Assembly: GCA_003427395.1 (NCBI GenBank)
Contig: BFEA01000313.1
Span: 165,552-194,684 of the forward strand
Reading direction: 5' to 3'
From: Chara braunii
Lineage: Eukaryota > Streptophyta > Charophyceae > Charales > Characeae
DNA: 29,133 nt
Positions 18,701 through 27,718 of this stretch are shown here, one piece after another (position 1 is the stretch's first letter; each line of letters opens with the position of its first letter). The translations under genes were made by a program, and so were the position numbers. The notes under the pieces were generated by a model. That model was not told where the DNA came from. It saw nothing but the letters and a program-made list of their open reading frames with translations, and searched no databases.

Positions 18701-19111
18701 CCTTGCTACTTCCAAGACGCGGGGCTGGATGCTGACTAGCTTCCCATTCAGACAGTAACCCTTTCGGACCCCATCCTCAAATCTAGCAAGCGCTACGGGG
18801 TCCACCCCCACTTTGTGGTACCTGATGGCCTTAACGAGTTGTAACAAATCTGGGATTTCAAGCACCACCTCTGACGTTTCGTTCCGGCCTTCCTTTGGTT
18901 TCGGCAGGCTGGCTCCAAATTCGACTTCCGACTCTGTTTCTGCCACCATAACTTCCAGGGCCTCATCCTCTTGCCTCCTCTTCTTCAGGGGTAGACCCAT
19001 CTTGATCCACTCCTTCTTGCTAAAGACTTCCTCAATCATGATTTCTACTCTTTCTTTCATACCTTCCATCCGTGCGATTGCGCCTTTCCGTGCACTTTCT
19101 TCAAATGTCGG
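18632..19111 (-). pseudogene. pol: Pol (second element): linker between protease and RT
   Basis: Same frame as the protease ORF, directly after TAG 19114-19112 (reads A-T-W-stop-P-T-F-E-E-S; CAG to TAG fits). About 160 residues, rich in Glu and Lys, include a helical stretch near R-M-E-G-M-K-E-R-V-E-I-M and a block V-G-V-D-P-V-A-L-A-R-F-E-D-G-V. I recognise no named domain. The final residues before its stop overlap the RT segment in another frame. Confidence 0.6.
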
Positions 19112-19972
19112 CTACCAGGTTGCCAGTTTACCCTTGGGAGGGTCCCCTCCAGTTCCGAGGAGTCGGAGGAGCTTTCCGCGCCCTGTCACCGGATCCTCTA
19201 TGTCTACCATGAACGTGCCGTCATGCAAGTGCATGCCAATCATTTCTACATTGGCGCACCAAGGTCTCCCAAGGATTATGTCATGGTCCATTTCTTCCAT
19301 GACGGTCATCCGTTGGAAAGACCAGATGGATTCCCGAATACCTGCCCTGACCGCGCATTTGGTGACATACCGAGTGAAGGGAATTGCTCCCCCCGCTCCC
19401 CGGATACTCCCTGCTACCTCCTTGTTTACTGTGCACCTCGTGATTGTTGCGAAATCCCATCGTATTAGAGTAATTTCTGCTCCGCCATCCACTAATACAC
19501 CGGTGTGGTGGGTTCCGACCTGGATTTTAAGTTTTCCTACAGGCAGTGCGTGGAAGCTAAGTTTAGTGTCGGGTGGTGCTCTCATTACTTCGCCACCTTC
19601 TCGGTCCGGCAGACTCGGATGAATATCGGCAAAGGCTTTTTCCAAGTCTTCCAAGCCCCCTGGAATGCTTTGGAGGTTAGAGACTCCTTGTGGCGCCTCT
19701 GCCTCCTCAGGTCCTTGTTCCTGTGGTTCCGGAGCCTCCTCTACTTCTACACGTCTACGCGTCAATAGCTGTCTGAGACCCTTGAGCAGTCTCGGGCTTG
19801 CCTGCAGAATGGTCTGGAAGGATACTGAGACCATGGTGCCCAGGAGTTTACTTAGTGTGTCATCTAATTCGGGCAGCGTCAGAATCGGAATCTGATATTT
19901 GAAGTTCTTTTTTGACGTCATGGCTTTGTCTACTGGTTCTTCTTCCCTCGTTTTTTCGTAGACCTTCTCCTG
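19112..19972 (-). pseudogene. pol: Pol (second element): aspartic protease region
   Basis: Opens without a stop from about 19972; the first ATG is at 19921. Residues about 1-75 after that ATG are helical (L-P-E-L-D-D-T-L-S-K-L-L-G-T-M, then R-L-L-K-G-L-R-Q-L-L-T-R-R-R-V) and resemble the region before the protease in DUF4100-type elements, as far as I recall. The protease core has G-V-L-V-D-G-G-A-E-I-T-L-I, where the usual D-T/S-G-A is D-G-G-A, then an I-I-L-G-R-P-W block near the C-terminus, as in retropepsin-like folds. It ends at TAG 19114-19112, an in-frame interruption of pol. Confidence 0.7.
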
Positions 19973-20223
19973 TTCCCGGCCTCAGCTTCCTCCTGCTCCA
20001 CACTAGCCCCCGCGGCTTCTTCCATTACTGTGTCTCGGATGAGTTTATTTTCCGCGCCAGCCCGTCGGGTAGTGATATTTACCCTATCCTGCCCATTGCC
20101 TTCTAGGATAAAATTGGCCTGTGGTCCCCGTCCCCTTGGATGGTCCCAAACAATCTCGGCTATCGGCTCTGCTTCTACGGCAACTATCTCTAAGTTATTC
20201 AGGAGGATGACGGCTCGCCGCAT
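19930..20223 (-). CDS. Short ORF linking gag to pol (second element)
   Basis: A 97-residue ORF from ATG 20223 that overlaps the end of gag by 25 bases in the -1 frame and ends at TAG 19932-19930. It overlaps the open start of the protease frame. Composition is mixed, then Glu/Ala-rich, then basic at the end. A second -1 shift would link it to the protease frame. Either this is the start of pol, with one decay frameshift, or part of a real frameshift-expressed linker. No domain is recognisable. Confidence 0.5.
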   Translation of the reverse strand: MRRAVILLNNLEIVAVEAEPIAEIVWDHPRGRGPQANFILEGNGQDRVNITTRRAGAENKLIRDTVMEEAAGASVEQEEAEAGNRRRSTKKRGKKNQ

Positions 20224-21824
20224 CCCTCCTGGCGAGTTCCAATTGATGTGCTCTCCCCTGGGTCCGAGGATCTTACCTTTGAGGGCCGCTCAATGTCGCG
20301 GTTGAGTCTGGGACAGGACCGAACGAAATGCCCGATCATGGTGCAGTACTTGCATTGTTCGTTGGTCGGGTCCCTTCTGCCAAATCCACGGTTTGCTACA
20401 GCTGCCGGAACCACTGCTTCTTGGGGCGAGAGGGTGGTTCTGGATACTTGCGCCTGCATCACCAATAGCGCGCTTTCCATTCTTTCTATCTTATTGTCAA
20501 CCCCGTGCACCCTTTCATGCATGCTCTCTATTCCCTTTTTGACCTTATCCCCCGTTTTGCCGGTCAGATCTATGACCTCCCCTTCCTTAAGGAGGGCTAG
20601 TGTCTCGGTGACCAATGTCTTTTCCGGAAGGTCTGTTACGGTGCTGAAGTCCACATCTCTCGTGTACTCGAACTTACTGGTCTGCTGGTATGCTGACAGA
20701 ATCTTATCCTTATCAAACTCGGAGAACTGCCTGAGGAAATATTTACTCATTATGCGGTCTGTCACCCCGGGAATTCGCAGAGCCACTAACGTAAATACCC
20801 TTAGGAAATCGTTGTAAGTCGTATAGTTTTTCCTCTGGACTGCTGCTAATTCGGCCTCTGTTGCCATTTTCTCTGCCTTCAGGTATTTCCTCATCATCTC
20901 GTTCCTGGTTTCTTTCCAGGACCCACTGGAAGCGGCGATGGCCATAATGTCCCTTCCCAAGCTTAGTGATACGTGCTGACCTAGATGATCCATTTTTTCC
21001 TCTTCTGTCCATTTCAGTAAGGCTGCTAGGTTCTCATAGTCTATTAGAAACTCTGTAATATTTGCTCCATCAAACGTGAGTTTCTTCTTTGCATCTGCGA
21101 GATACCCCTGGTTCTTGTTTAGTGCCCCGGTGAGGGTGGAGACTATCCTCTTGAGACCACCTTCGGAGCTACCTGCTTCTTCAGTAGCACTAGTCCCTTC
21201 CCCTTCCTTGTTTTCCCTCTGCTTCTCCCTGGTTTTCGGCGTTCCTTCTGGGTCAAACCATCCTAGCACCCTTTCCCTAAGGCTCCAGAGTCCGTCGAAC
21301 GCCCCTGTTACTTTCGGCGTGGTTGGCAGTCGGCTAGTGCCGCTGTCGATGGCAGGCGGGGTCATAGCGTTTTCCGTCCCCTCCGCCGGGGGGTTGTTCT
21401 TGTCCTTCCCCTTCTTGCTAGGCGTTCCTTTGTGGCTATTATCCTTCTCCTCATAGTTGGCCTGGTCCTGACCGGTCCTGCGTCTCTCACGTGACCCTGC
21501 GCCGTGGGGGTCCATCTCATCCTCGGCCATCATCTGCTCGATAAGCCTTGCCTTAAATTCTGCAGTCTGCTTTTCTATCTCTGCCAATTTACGGCTGGCA
21601 TCCGAGACTTTTGTCTTTTTAGGGGTGGCTCCTGCTGAGTTCCGAGGGCTTAGTCTTATATCGTTTCCCCCTTCCCTGTTTTCCTGAGGTCCCCTTTTAC
21701 TACCCGCAGCTTTCCCCTAGCTTTCTCCAATTGAGGCGTCTTTTCCGTCTTCTCGGGTTCCTTCCAGTTTGGTTGACTCTCGATCCCTGGTTGATCCCTT
21801 GTTTCGTTCCCCATCCCCATTCAT
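20199..21824 (-). pseudogene. gag: Gag of the second Ty3-type element, with one amber codon
   Basis: From ATG 21824 the frame is open to TGA 20201-20199 (541 codons) apart from TAG at 21719-21717. If that codon stops translation, the next in-frame ATGs are at 21533 and 21530. The N-terminal 170 codons are Lys/Glu/Ser-rich and low in order. A helical gag-like domain follows (about codons 180-420), including F-D-G-A-N-I-T-E-F-L-I-D-Y-E-N, which resembles the capsid start of Ty3 gags. A short coiled-coil segment (H-E-R-V-H-G-V-D-N-K-I-E-R-M) precedes one zinc knuckle C-X2-C-X4-H-X4-C (C-K-Y-C-T-M-I-G-H-F-V-R-S-C), expected to bind element RNA. It lies 525 bases downstream of the four-ORF cassette. 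Confidence 0.78.
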
Positions 21825-22348
21825 GCCCTAATTCCCTCCGCTTTGCTGGTAATTGATCCCTTCCTCAATTACCATTTCTTTACCTAGCCTGCACATGAAA
21901 AAAAAAAAATTCCGAAAAAAAGTGGTCGGTTGTTCATAACTGCCCTAGTCCCGACCCTAAAGCCCGCCTATTCCCATGTGGTTTTTTTTTTGTGCGTCTT
22001 ATATTAATCGGTCCGACTCTCCTCACTTTTCTTTCCCAGGGCGTCCTTCAAGTTTTTCTCCCGCCGGGGAACTTGCCGCCGCTGCTTGGCATTTTATCAC
22101 TGTCGCGCTTTGGCTCTTAGGGCGGTGTTTGAGCCCAGTGGCCTCCTTATCGAGGATGGCCCTTTTGGCTTTTCGACCTCCAAATGCCCCAAAGTTTTCT
22201 GGTGCGGGTGGTCTTCCTAGTTCCTCCTTGTCGTGCCATCAGCTCGGACGGAGCTCCAACCACTGCCCCCCCCCTTTTTTTTGGTGATAGCTGCCTTCTT
22301 ATCTCAATACCCGTCTCTTATTTCCCTATTTCTTTTTGACGCATTTTC
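21825..22348 (-). other. Untranslated spacer between ORF 4 and gag, with splice-acceptor-like site
   Basis: No gene is visible. Homopolymer runs occur (A-run 21899-21909; C-run and T-run near 22266-22282). On the minus strand a T-rich tract followed by CATGTGCAG ends at 21889, a good 3' splice-site match, 65 bases before the gag ATG. This could allow gag to be made from a spliced RNA that skips the upstream ORFs. Confidence 0.4.
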
Positions 22349-23134
22349 TCACGTCGGTCCTTCAGGCCTGCCTTGCTCATCCGGTTCTTCGAACAGGTCG
22401 GCCACCCCGGCAAGATAGTTTTCTCCCATCTCTATTTCCCTAACGATTATTGGTTCATACTCCTCAAACGCCAAGCGAGGCAGCCTGGATATCAAAATTT
22501 CAATCAGGTCAAGTAATTCCCAGGCCTGATTACCGCAGAACGGTCCATGCCTGACCGACACATCGTAAAACATCCCCCTTGTCTGTGGTCGGAAGTGGTG
22601 AATCCAGACCAGGGTCGAATCCACTAGGTCCCTAGCCCTCTCAAGGCTGCCAAATACCAGGTCCACCATGAAGCAGGGAACTCGGCACCTCAGCCCTGTC
22701 ATTGGGGCCTTAAACTCTCGCCAACCTCCTACTTCCACCCGGGTCCTCAACCCCACATTCCTCCTCCCTCGCACTTCCTGGCCTACTCGGTTCAGTACCC
22801 TAGTAGCCCTTTGAAAGATTGGTAACAACCCATGTCCTAGTGCCAGCTCCGTTCCTACCATATGCCACCCAAGCTCTGGCAGGTATACGGTTCCCGTCAC
22901 CCTGAGGTCAATGTACAGATCGTCCCCTGGTCCCCTATTAATCCTCATACCATCCCACAAACATTCCACCATCATGAACGCCTGGTCCCTCCCCAGGGTC
23001 ACGACTCTCCATTCGGTATCAATCCCTCAGACCCTGTAGCTTGCCGGGAGCGACACCTCCCATCCGCCCCCACATTCCGTGGGTGGTCGCGGGTACGTGA
23101 GTCGTCGCGACATCCGGGCGCGTCTCATCGCCAT
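22349..23134 (-). pseudogene. Paralogous cassette ORF 4, unknown function, one TGA
   Basis: From ATG 23134 (reading M-A-M-R-R) the frame gives 261 codons, with a single TGA at 23029-23027 (codon 36). Sequence on both sides of the TGA aligns with the other three cassette members: E-V-S-L-P-A before it, and a block ending M-M-V-E-C-L-W after it. The stop is therefore a mutation in an otherwise intact gene. Shared features are V-Y-L-P-E-L-G-W, V-E-V-G-G-W-R-E-F-K, C-F-M-V-D-L-V-F-G, G-P-F-C-G at about residue 197, and a C-terminal R-E-I-E-M-G-E-N-Y-L helix. No signal peptide or membrane segment is seen. Function unknown; I recognise no family. It is the last cassette ORF before gag. Confidence 0.75.
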
Positions 23135-23278
23135 TGTCGATTAGCGGTCCCCTGCACAGTTTAAACCGCAAGCGAGTTTCCTTATTCCATCCATTCCCCG
23201 ACCTTTACCTGAGCAATCCTTGGTCCTTATCTCAATGCCTCTTTCCCCTTCTATCTCTTTCTTTTTTTCTCGGCTCTT

Positions 23279-24052
23279 TTACCAGCCTGTCTCTACTCCC
23301 GTCGGCTCATACAATCGGTGTAAATCATCCACGTACATCATCCCTTGACTTATTTCCCGCCGGATAACGCCCCATAGAACTTCATCACGTACGACCGGGG
23401 CCCTTGGCTTGGTGGTAAAAACGGCGCGCAGAGTCCGCAACACCTCATACTTCTGCTCCCCGCTAAACGGTCCCATTTCTAGGAAGGTCCAGTAGTATTC
23501 CCGGTGTATCGTTGTGTCCTCATATGTCAGGGTGGCAAGGTCAGCTACCGCGCGTCTGATAAGTTCCACTCCGCCTAGCCTTTCCAGCAGGAAGGGCGGC
23601 AGTCTCATCCGGACATTCTCACTGGGCAATTCAAAGCTCCCAACCATGGCTACCCTAAGGTTTGTTGTTACATCATCCATCCCTGGGTCCGCGAATTCGA
23701 TTCCCGCCTGCCACACCAACTGCCACGCCCCTTCGAACATGCTCAATGGGTCCTCTCCTGACGCCAACATAACTCCAAACTCCCGCCACCCATCCTCTGA
23801 TATATACAACTGCCCTTCTGCACGCACATGCCCCCGCGGGTCCAGGTTCCATTCCCCACTCTCGTCCACACACCATTCAACTTTCGTTACTAGGTAAACC
23901 ATGTTTTCTGCATGTTCGACTCCGACCCAATCCGCCACCTGGTGCCAACCCCCACTTGCCGCCGGCAAGCTAACCTCTGCCCCGCCTGGTACTTCCCTAG
24001 GCGGCTCAATGCCTAGGGGGCGTTCCTCAAGAAACGTCCTTCTTCGCGCCAT
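23279..24052 (-). CDS. Paralogous cassette ORF 3, unknown function
   Basis: An intact 257-residue ORF from ATG 24052, starting M-A-R-R-R. It has the cassette plan: E-V-S-L-P-A near residue 26, K-V-E-W then a variable loop, L-Y-I-S-E-D-G-W, L-A-S-G-E-D-P, a Trp/Ala-rich helix, R-L-P-P-F-L-L-E-R-L-G-G, G-P-F-S-G at about residue 194 followed by E-V-L-R-T-L, and R-R-E-I-S-Q-G-M-M-Y-V-D-D-L near the end. Likely a soluble, mainly helical protein with many Trp residues and a modest acidic bias; no signal peptide or transmembrane segment. I recognise no known domain. It lies 122 bases after ORF 2 and 144 bases before ORF 4 on the same strand. Confidence 0.8.
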   Translation of the reverse strand: MARRRTFLEERPLGIEPPREVPGGAEVSLPAASGGWHQVADWVGVEHAENMVYLVTKVEWCVDESGEWNLDPRGHVRAEGQLYISEDGWREFGVMLASGEDPLSMFEGAWQLVWQAGIEFADPGMDDVTTNLRVAMVGSFELPSENVRMRLPPFLLERLGGVELIRRAVADLATLTYEDTTIHREYYWTFLEMGPFSGEQKYEVLRTLRAVFTTKPRAPVVRDEVLWGVIRREISQGMMYVDDLHRLYEPTGVETGW

Positions 24053-24174
24053 CGGACACTCGTCCTTGATCTCCTAGCTCACGATCCGCACTGAACCCTA
24101 CAATGGCCAGACATCCCGTTTCCTCATCTTAGCAATTTTTCTCATATTTGCCTGGCCCCATGGCTTTCTTGCGC

Positions 24175-24921
24175 TTAATCGAACCACAGTACTTCGGACA
24201 GTTTGAACACATCATCCACATAGCAAGGTGTTGCTGCTACCTCCCGGCGGATTACGGCCTCCCTAGTTTCCGGAGCCACCTCCTGCCGGTCATTCCTTTC
24301 GATGTCCAAAATGATGAGGACCTCCCTGACTCTATCGCCATGGAAGGGTCCGTATTTCAAGGACGTCCTATAGAATTCCCCTTCCAGCCATGCACAGTTC
24401 ACGTGTATTCGCTCCATCGTGTCGGCTACCTCTATTACGTGATAAAAACCCCCAAACCAGTCTGCCACGAATTCGGGCACCCAGGTCTTGATTCGGGCGC
24501 CAGGCGGTTTAAATTCCTTCCATCCTCCCATCACGACTCTACTGCTGACCGTATCCCACCCTTTGTTAGCAAACCTTTCTCCCGCCTGCCGAGCCCTTGC
24601 CTCAGCATCCCCTAAAAGCCACATTGGGTTTTGTCCTGCCGCGAGCGTTGTGCAGAACAGGTGCCAACCTTGTTCAGAGAGAACGATCGTCCCGACTGAT
24701 TCCACCCTTCCTTCCGCAATCTCTTCCCATCCTTCCTCTTCCCTCAACGGGTTCCAGACACACTCTATCCATAGGTACGATAGCTCCGGCACAATCTCAT
24801 ACCCCCGCCAATCACATGTGGTCTCCTTCCATTCATTGATTGGCGGTATTGACATCTCTACTCCCTTTCCGACTCGTCTTGGTTTCCATGTGCAACCCCA
24901 TAATTCAAGTTCCCGGGCCAT
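24175..24921 (-). CDS. Paralogous cassette ORF 2, unknown function
   Basis: An intact 248-residue ORF from ATG 24921, starting M-A-R-E-L. Cassette features: Y-L-W-I-E-C-V-W near residue 50, I-V-L-S-E-Q-G-W, L-A-A-G-Q-N-P, V-V-M-G-G-W-K-E-F-K-P-P, W-V-P-E-F-V-A-D-W-F-G-G, G-P-F-H-G at about residue 191 followed by E-V-L-I-I-L, and R-R-E-V-A-A-T-P-C-Y-V-D-D-V. It is closest to ORF 4 around the G-G-W-K/R-E-F-K block. TGTGCAG, a splice-acceptor-like sequence, ends 11 bases before the ATG. No signal peptide, membrane helix or familiar catalytic motif is visible, and the function is unknown. Confidence 0.8.
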   Translation of the reverse strand: MARELELWGCTWKPRRVGKGVEMSIPPINEWKETTCDWRGYEIVPELSYLWIECVWNPLREEEGWEEIAEGRVESVGTIVLSEQGWHLFCTTLAAGQNPMWLLGDAEARARQAGERFANKGWDTVSSRVVMGGWKEFKPPGARIKTWVPEFVADWFGGFYHVIEVADTMERIHVNCAWLEGEFYRTSLKYGPFHGDRVREVLIILDIERNDRQEVAPETREAVIRREVAATPCYVDDVFKLSEVLWFD

Positions 24922-24975
24922 CGCTCCCTACCTGCACACAGTCGACAACTCGTTTCCCCCAGGTAAGCCCCCCCT

Positions 24976-25788
24976 TCAGAAGTCCCAGTCCTCTATCTCG
25001 TCCCCGTCCTCCTCATCACTGAAATCCTCCTCCTCGTCTAAGAACATCTCTTTCACCCCTTCCAAGAAGGTTTCCCCCGCCGCCATGTTTCGGTAAACTA
25101 TCTGCCAATACACCAGACTAGGAACAAAGACTTCGTCCGCGCTGAGGAGGTTTAACACCTCATCTATTTTTTCTGCCCAGTTTCCTTCAAACGGCCCTGC
25201 TTCCACCGACAGTTTAAAGAAGTCCTGTCTAGCACATTGGTACAGCCTTAGGCGTGTCATCGATTGGCATATACGTTCCAGTCTATCCCTGGTCCCAAAG
25301 ACTGCATCCACCAGAAACGGGGGCAACACGCACCTCATTGTCCTAAGAGGACGTCTCATATTTTTCCGGTCCCTGAGTTCCACTCGCACCTCCATCCTTT
25401 CCATCTCCATTTCTACCCGCTGACATGCTGCCCATACCACGTCCCATTCCGCTTGCCTAAGCAGCTGATCCGGTGCCGTGCCCAATACTAGTCCCACTAC
25501 CATTGCATTTTTCAATTCCTGTGATAGGTAGACCCATCCTCGAGCTTCTACTGTTCCCCGGAATTCTAGGTCCATCAAGCTAGGTGAAAGTCTCGTCAGG
25601 CTGACCTTAGTCCAGATTGTCTCTATCCAGAGGAACGCGTCCTTCTCGTCCAGCATCACGATTTCATAGGCCGGTTCTTGGTCGGTCCACGTCCCTTCTT
25701 TCGGAAGAACAACAGATACCTCATCCTTTACCTCTATAGGCATTTCCGGACCACTAGAGTAGACAGGAGGCGACAACCATCGCGCCAT
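24976..25788 (-). CDS. Paralogous cassette ORF 1, unknown function
   Basis: An intact ORF. The frame opens at ATG 25845, but I place the start at ATG 25788 because it gives M-A-R-W, matching the M-A-R starts of ORFs 2 and 3; the protein is then 270 residues. Cassette features: V-S-V-V-L-P near residue 25, F-L-W-I-E-T-I-W near 52, V-Y-L-S-Q-E, L-P-P-F-L-V-D-A-V-F-G near 155, G-P-F-E-G at about residue 198 followed by D-E-V-L-N-L-L, and an M-A-A-G-E-T-F-L helix. It alone ends in a strongly acidic tail (last 20 residues mostly Asp and Glu). It is the first ORF after the leader, 54 bases ahead of ORF 2. Function unknown. Confidence 0.8.
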   Translation of the reverse strand: MARWLSPPVYSSGPEMPIEVKDEVSVVLPKEGTWTDQEPAYEIVMLDEKDAFLWIETIWTKVSLTRLSPSLMDLEFRGTVEARGWVYLSQELKNAMVVGLVLGTAPDQLLRQAEWDVVWAACQRVEMEMERMEVRVELRDRKNMRRPLRTMRCVLPPFLVDAVFGTRDRLERICQSMTRLRLYQCARQDFFKLSVEAGPFEGNWAEKIDEVLNLLSADEVFVPSLVYWQIVYRNMAAGETFLEGVKEMFLDEEEDFSDEEDGDEIEDWDF

Positions 25789-27698
25789 CTTGTTTCCCAG
25801 TGCTTGTCCTGTTTTTCCACATGAGAGCACCACACAGCCCCTCATGGTCAGATGGTTTGCTTTTCCTTTCCTAGATGAGAGTTGTTTTCAGACCCCTCAT
25901 CCGGGTCTCCCTAACTTTTCTTATCCGTTTCCCAGGTGCCATTGCCCTACCATACCCCCAATCGATCATGCTTAGCCGGACTTGCTTTCTCGGGGTTCCT
26001 TTTCCTTCCGACTCCTATCCAGCCTCTTCCTCATGTTCTCTCACTCGTGCGGACTTAGACTTGGAGGTGAGAATAGACTTAGAAGCTCGTTCCCCAACCA
26101 CCATTCATCAGGCAACTTTACAGAGGGGGGCACAAAAAACAAAACTCAGGCAAACGTCGTAAACAGGTCGGTCATCTCCTCACCGACCTTTTCCCCAGAA
26201 ATGGTCTCTCCACTGTTACTATCGGCAGGGTTTTATCCCATACCTCAAGCACAGCTCAACCGTCGCGAGCGCGGTACCCAGACTCCAGTGGGGGGCCGCA
26301 CTCACCTTCTTGCCCAGAATACCCCATCCCGACTTGCCGCTAGTGTACCCACCGTTAATCTCGGGAATCACCCCGCACATCTCGGTAGGGTCATTGGAGT
26401 CAGCCGTCCAGGCACTCACTTCCATTGGTCCGATAAGGAACAACCTTTTTCCAAACCAGGCTACGAGAAGCTACTGATCGCCTCCCAGGCTCCGTCTTTG
26501 CCCCCATGCAATGGTGCTCCCTCCGCCAGTCCACAGGCTAGGCCCCGCCTGAGGAACGTTTCACACCCCGCCCGACAGATCAATCGAGCCGAAGTCCGTC
26601 ACCGCACGGACGAGAATGCTAATAAGCACTCGACGTGACAAACTCCCGCTAGACAGCGGGGTGGTCCGACCCCTGCACACAAACAAACGGCAGTCTGCAA
26701 AGAGAACGATGTTTGGCAACCCGCAGTGGCCGGTGCAGACCCCCCCTTTCCTTCCAAATGGCAGGACGTTCGAAATCCCAATCACGCAATCACAAGTCCC
26801 AAGTGGGACACACACAACACAAGTGCCTTCCCCCTGGTGCACCCAGCGTTTCCTACCCATAGCTCACAATTTTTCTCTCGGGACAGTGCGTGCCACTCAC
26901 CCCTAACTTCCATACATAGTGCCCGGTTCTTTTTCGTGAGCATCTTCAAAGGTGAGCTAGTTTTCTTGGAGTCTAGTAATACCCTTCATACCCTTATCTT
27001 CGCTTGCGTGTTCGTTCATAGGGCAGGATTGTTCCTTCTCGATTACCGTTTGTGTTCATATGAGGTTCCTTCAAGCATTTAAGTGTGGTGCACGGAGCCC
27101 GGTGGGCTCCGAAGAGGAGAGAAGGCACCCAGGTCGGTCGGATCGTGCCGCCACGGGATTTTCATTGGAACCCGAACTAGCCCGGAATCCCAACCGCCTG
27201 CCAGGTAACCAGAGCCCTTCTCACACGAAGAGGAATCGCGCNGCCGCCACGGGATTTTCATTGGAACCCGAACTAGCCCGGAATCCCAACCGCCTGCCAG
27301 GTAACCAGAGCCCTTCTCACACGAAGAGGAATCGCGCCGCCACGGGATTTTCATTGGAACCCGAACTAGCCCGGAATCCCAACCGCCTGCCAGGTAACCA
27401 GAGCCCTTCTTTCACACGAAGAGGAAGAGTCGACCTGCAGCTTGCCCAAGGCTTCCCTGGCCTGACGAACATAGCCCGAAGGAAGGAGGACTAGAGTCAC
27501 CTCCAAAGGAGATGGCTGATCAAGTGTGCAACATGCATGTTATTCCTCCAGGCCTAGCCATGCGCCCAGCCACCCTCAAATCTGATTCACTCAAGGGATA
27601 AAGCATACACAAATCCATATCCCTTATCTTCATGCTTATGTTCACTGTCATGCGTCGGGCGCCCCCCTCGAGACCGTACGGGTCAGTTTAACCCAATA
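25789..27698 (-). other. Long untranslated leader of the second element
   Basis: 1.9 kb between the primer-binding site and cassette ORF 1 with no supported coding region; the short ORFs here show no similarity to the cassette. Splice-donor-like sites on the minus strand include AAG/GTGAGT near 26305, GAA/GTGAGT near 26413 and GGG/GTGAGT near 26900. The distal part holds the 93-bp tandem repeat. Long structured leaders are common in large retroelements. Confidence 0.5.
27147..27427. repeat. 93-bp tandem repeat, three copies, in the leader
   Basis: Copies start at 27147, 27243 and 27336, each beginning GCCGCCACGGGATTTTCATT, and are nearly identical. The only ambiguous base of the window (N, 27242) lies at the junction of copies 1 and 2, where three extra bases appear, so copy number may be an assembly estimate. 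The third copy diverges at its end (CTTCTTTCACACG). Confidence 0.92.
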
Positions 27699-27714
27699 CC
27701 CGGCATCTCCACCA
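27699..27714 (-). other. Primer-binding site complementary to tRNA-Ala
   Basis: The minus strand reads TGGTGGAGATGCCGGG. Its complement, CCCGGCATCTCCACCA, is what the 3' end of a eukaryotic tRNA-Ala looks like, including the CCA tail that nuclear genes do not encode and the U of the G3-U70 pair. It sits four bases after a sequence ending in TACA (27719), as expected next to a 5' LTR. This fixes the orientation and 5' end of the minus-strand element's internal region. Confidence 0.8.
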
Positions 27715-27718
27715 ATTT

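Noticed and set aside
19930-19972. Classic X-XXY-YYZ slippery site at the A-run (GAAAAAAC)
   Set aside because: The A-run is not in the required codon phase for a -1 heptamer in the upstream frame, so a programmed shift is not supported.
24488-25096. Plus-strand ORFs opposite the cassette and gag
   Set aside because: Antisense shadows of the minus-strand ORFs, rich in Pro/Ser, with no domain; not independent genes.
22349-25845. Cassette ORFs as env-like genes
   Set aside because: No signal peptide, no transmembrane segment and position upstream of gag; they look like soluble proteins.
27429-27440. GTCGACCTGCAG resembles a SalI-PstI cloning linker
   Set aside because: Only 12 bases match and the flanks do not continue as vector sequence; chance is possible, though it lies near the N and the tandem repeat.
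27699-27714. Part of a tRNA-Ala gene
   Set aside because: Only the 3' end is present and it includes CCA, which nuclear tRNA genes do not encode; position beside an LTR end fits a primer-binding site.
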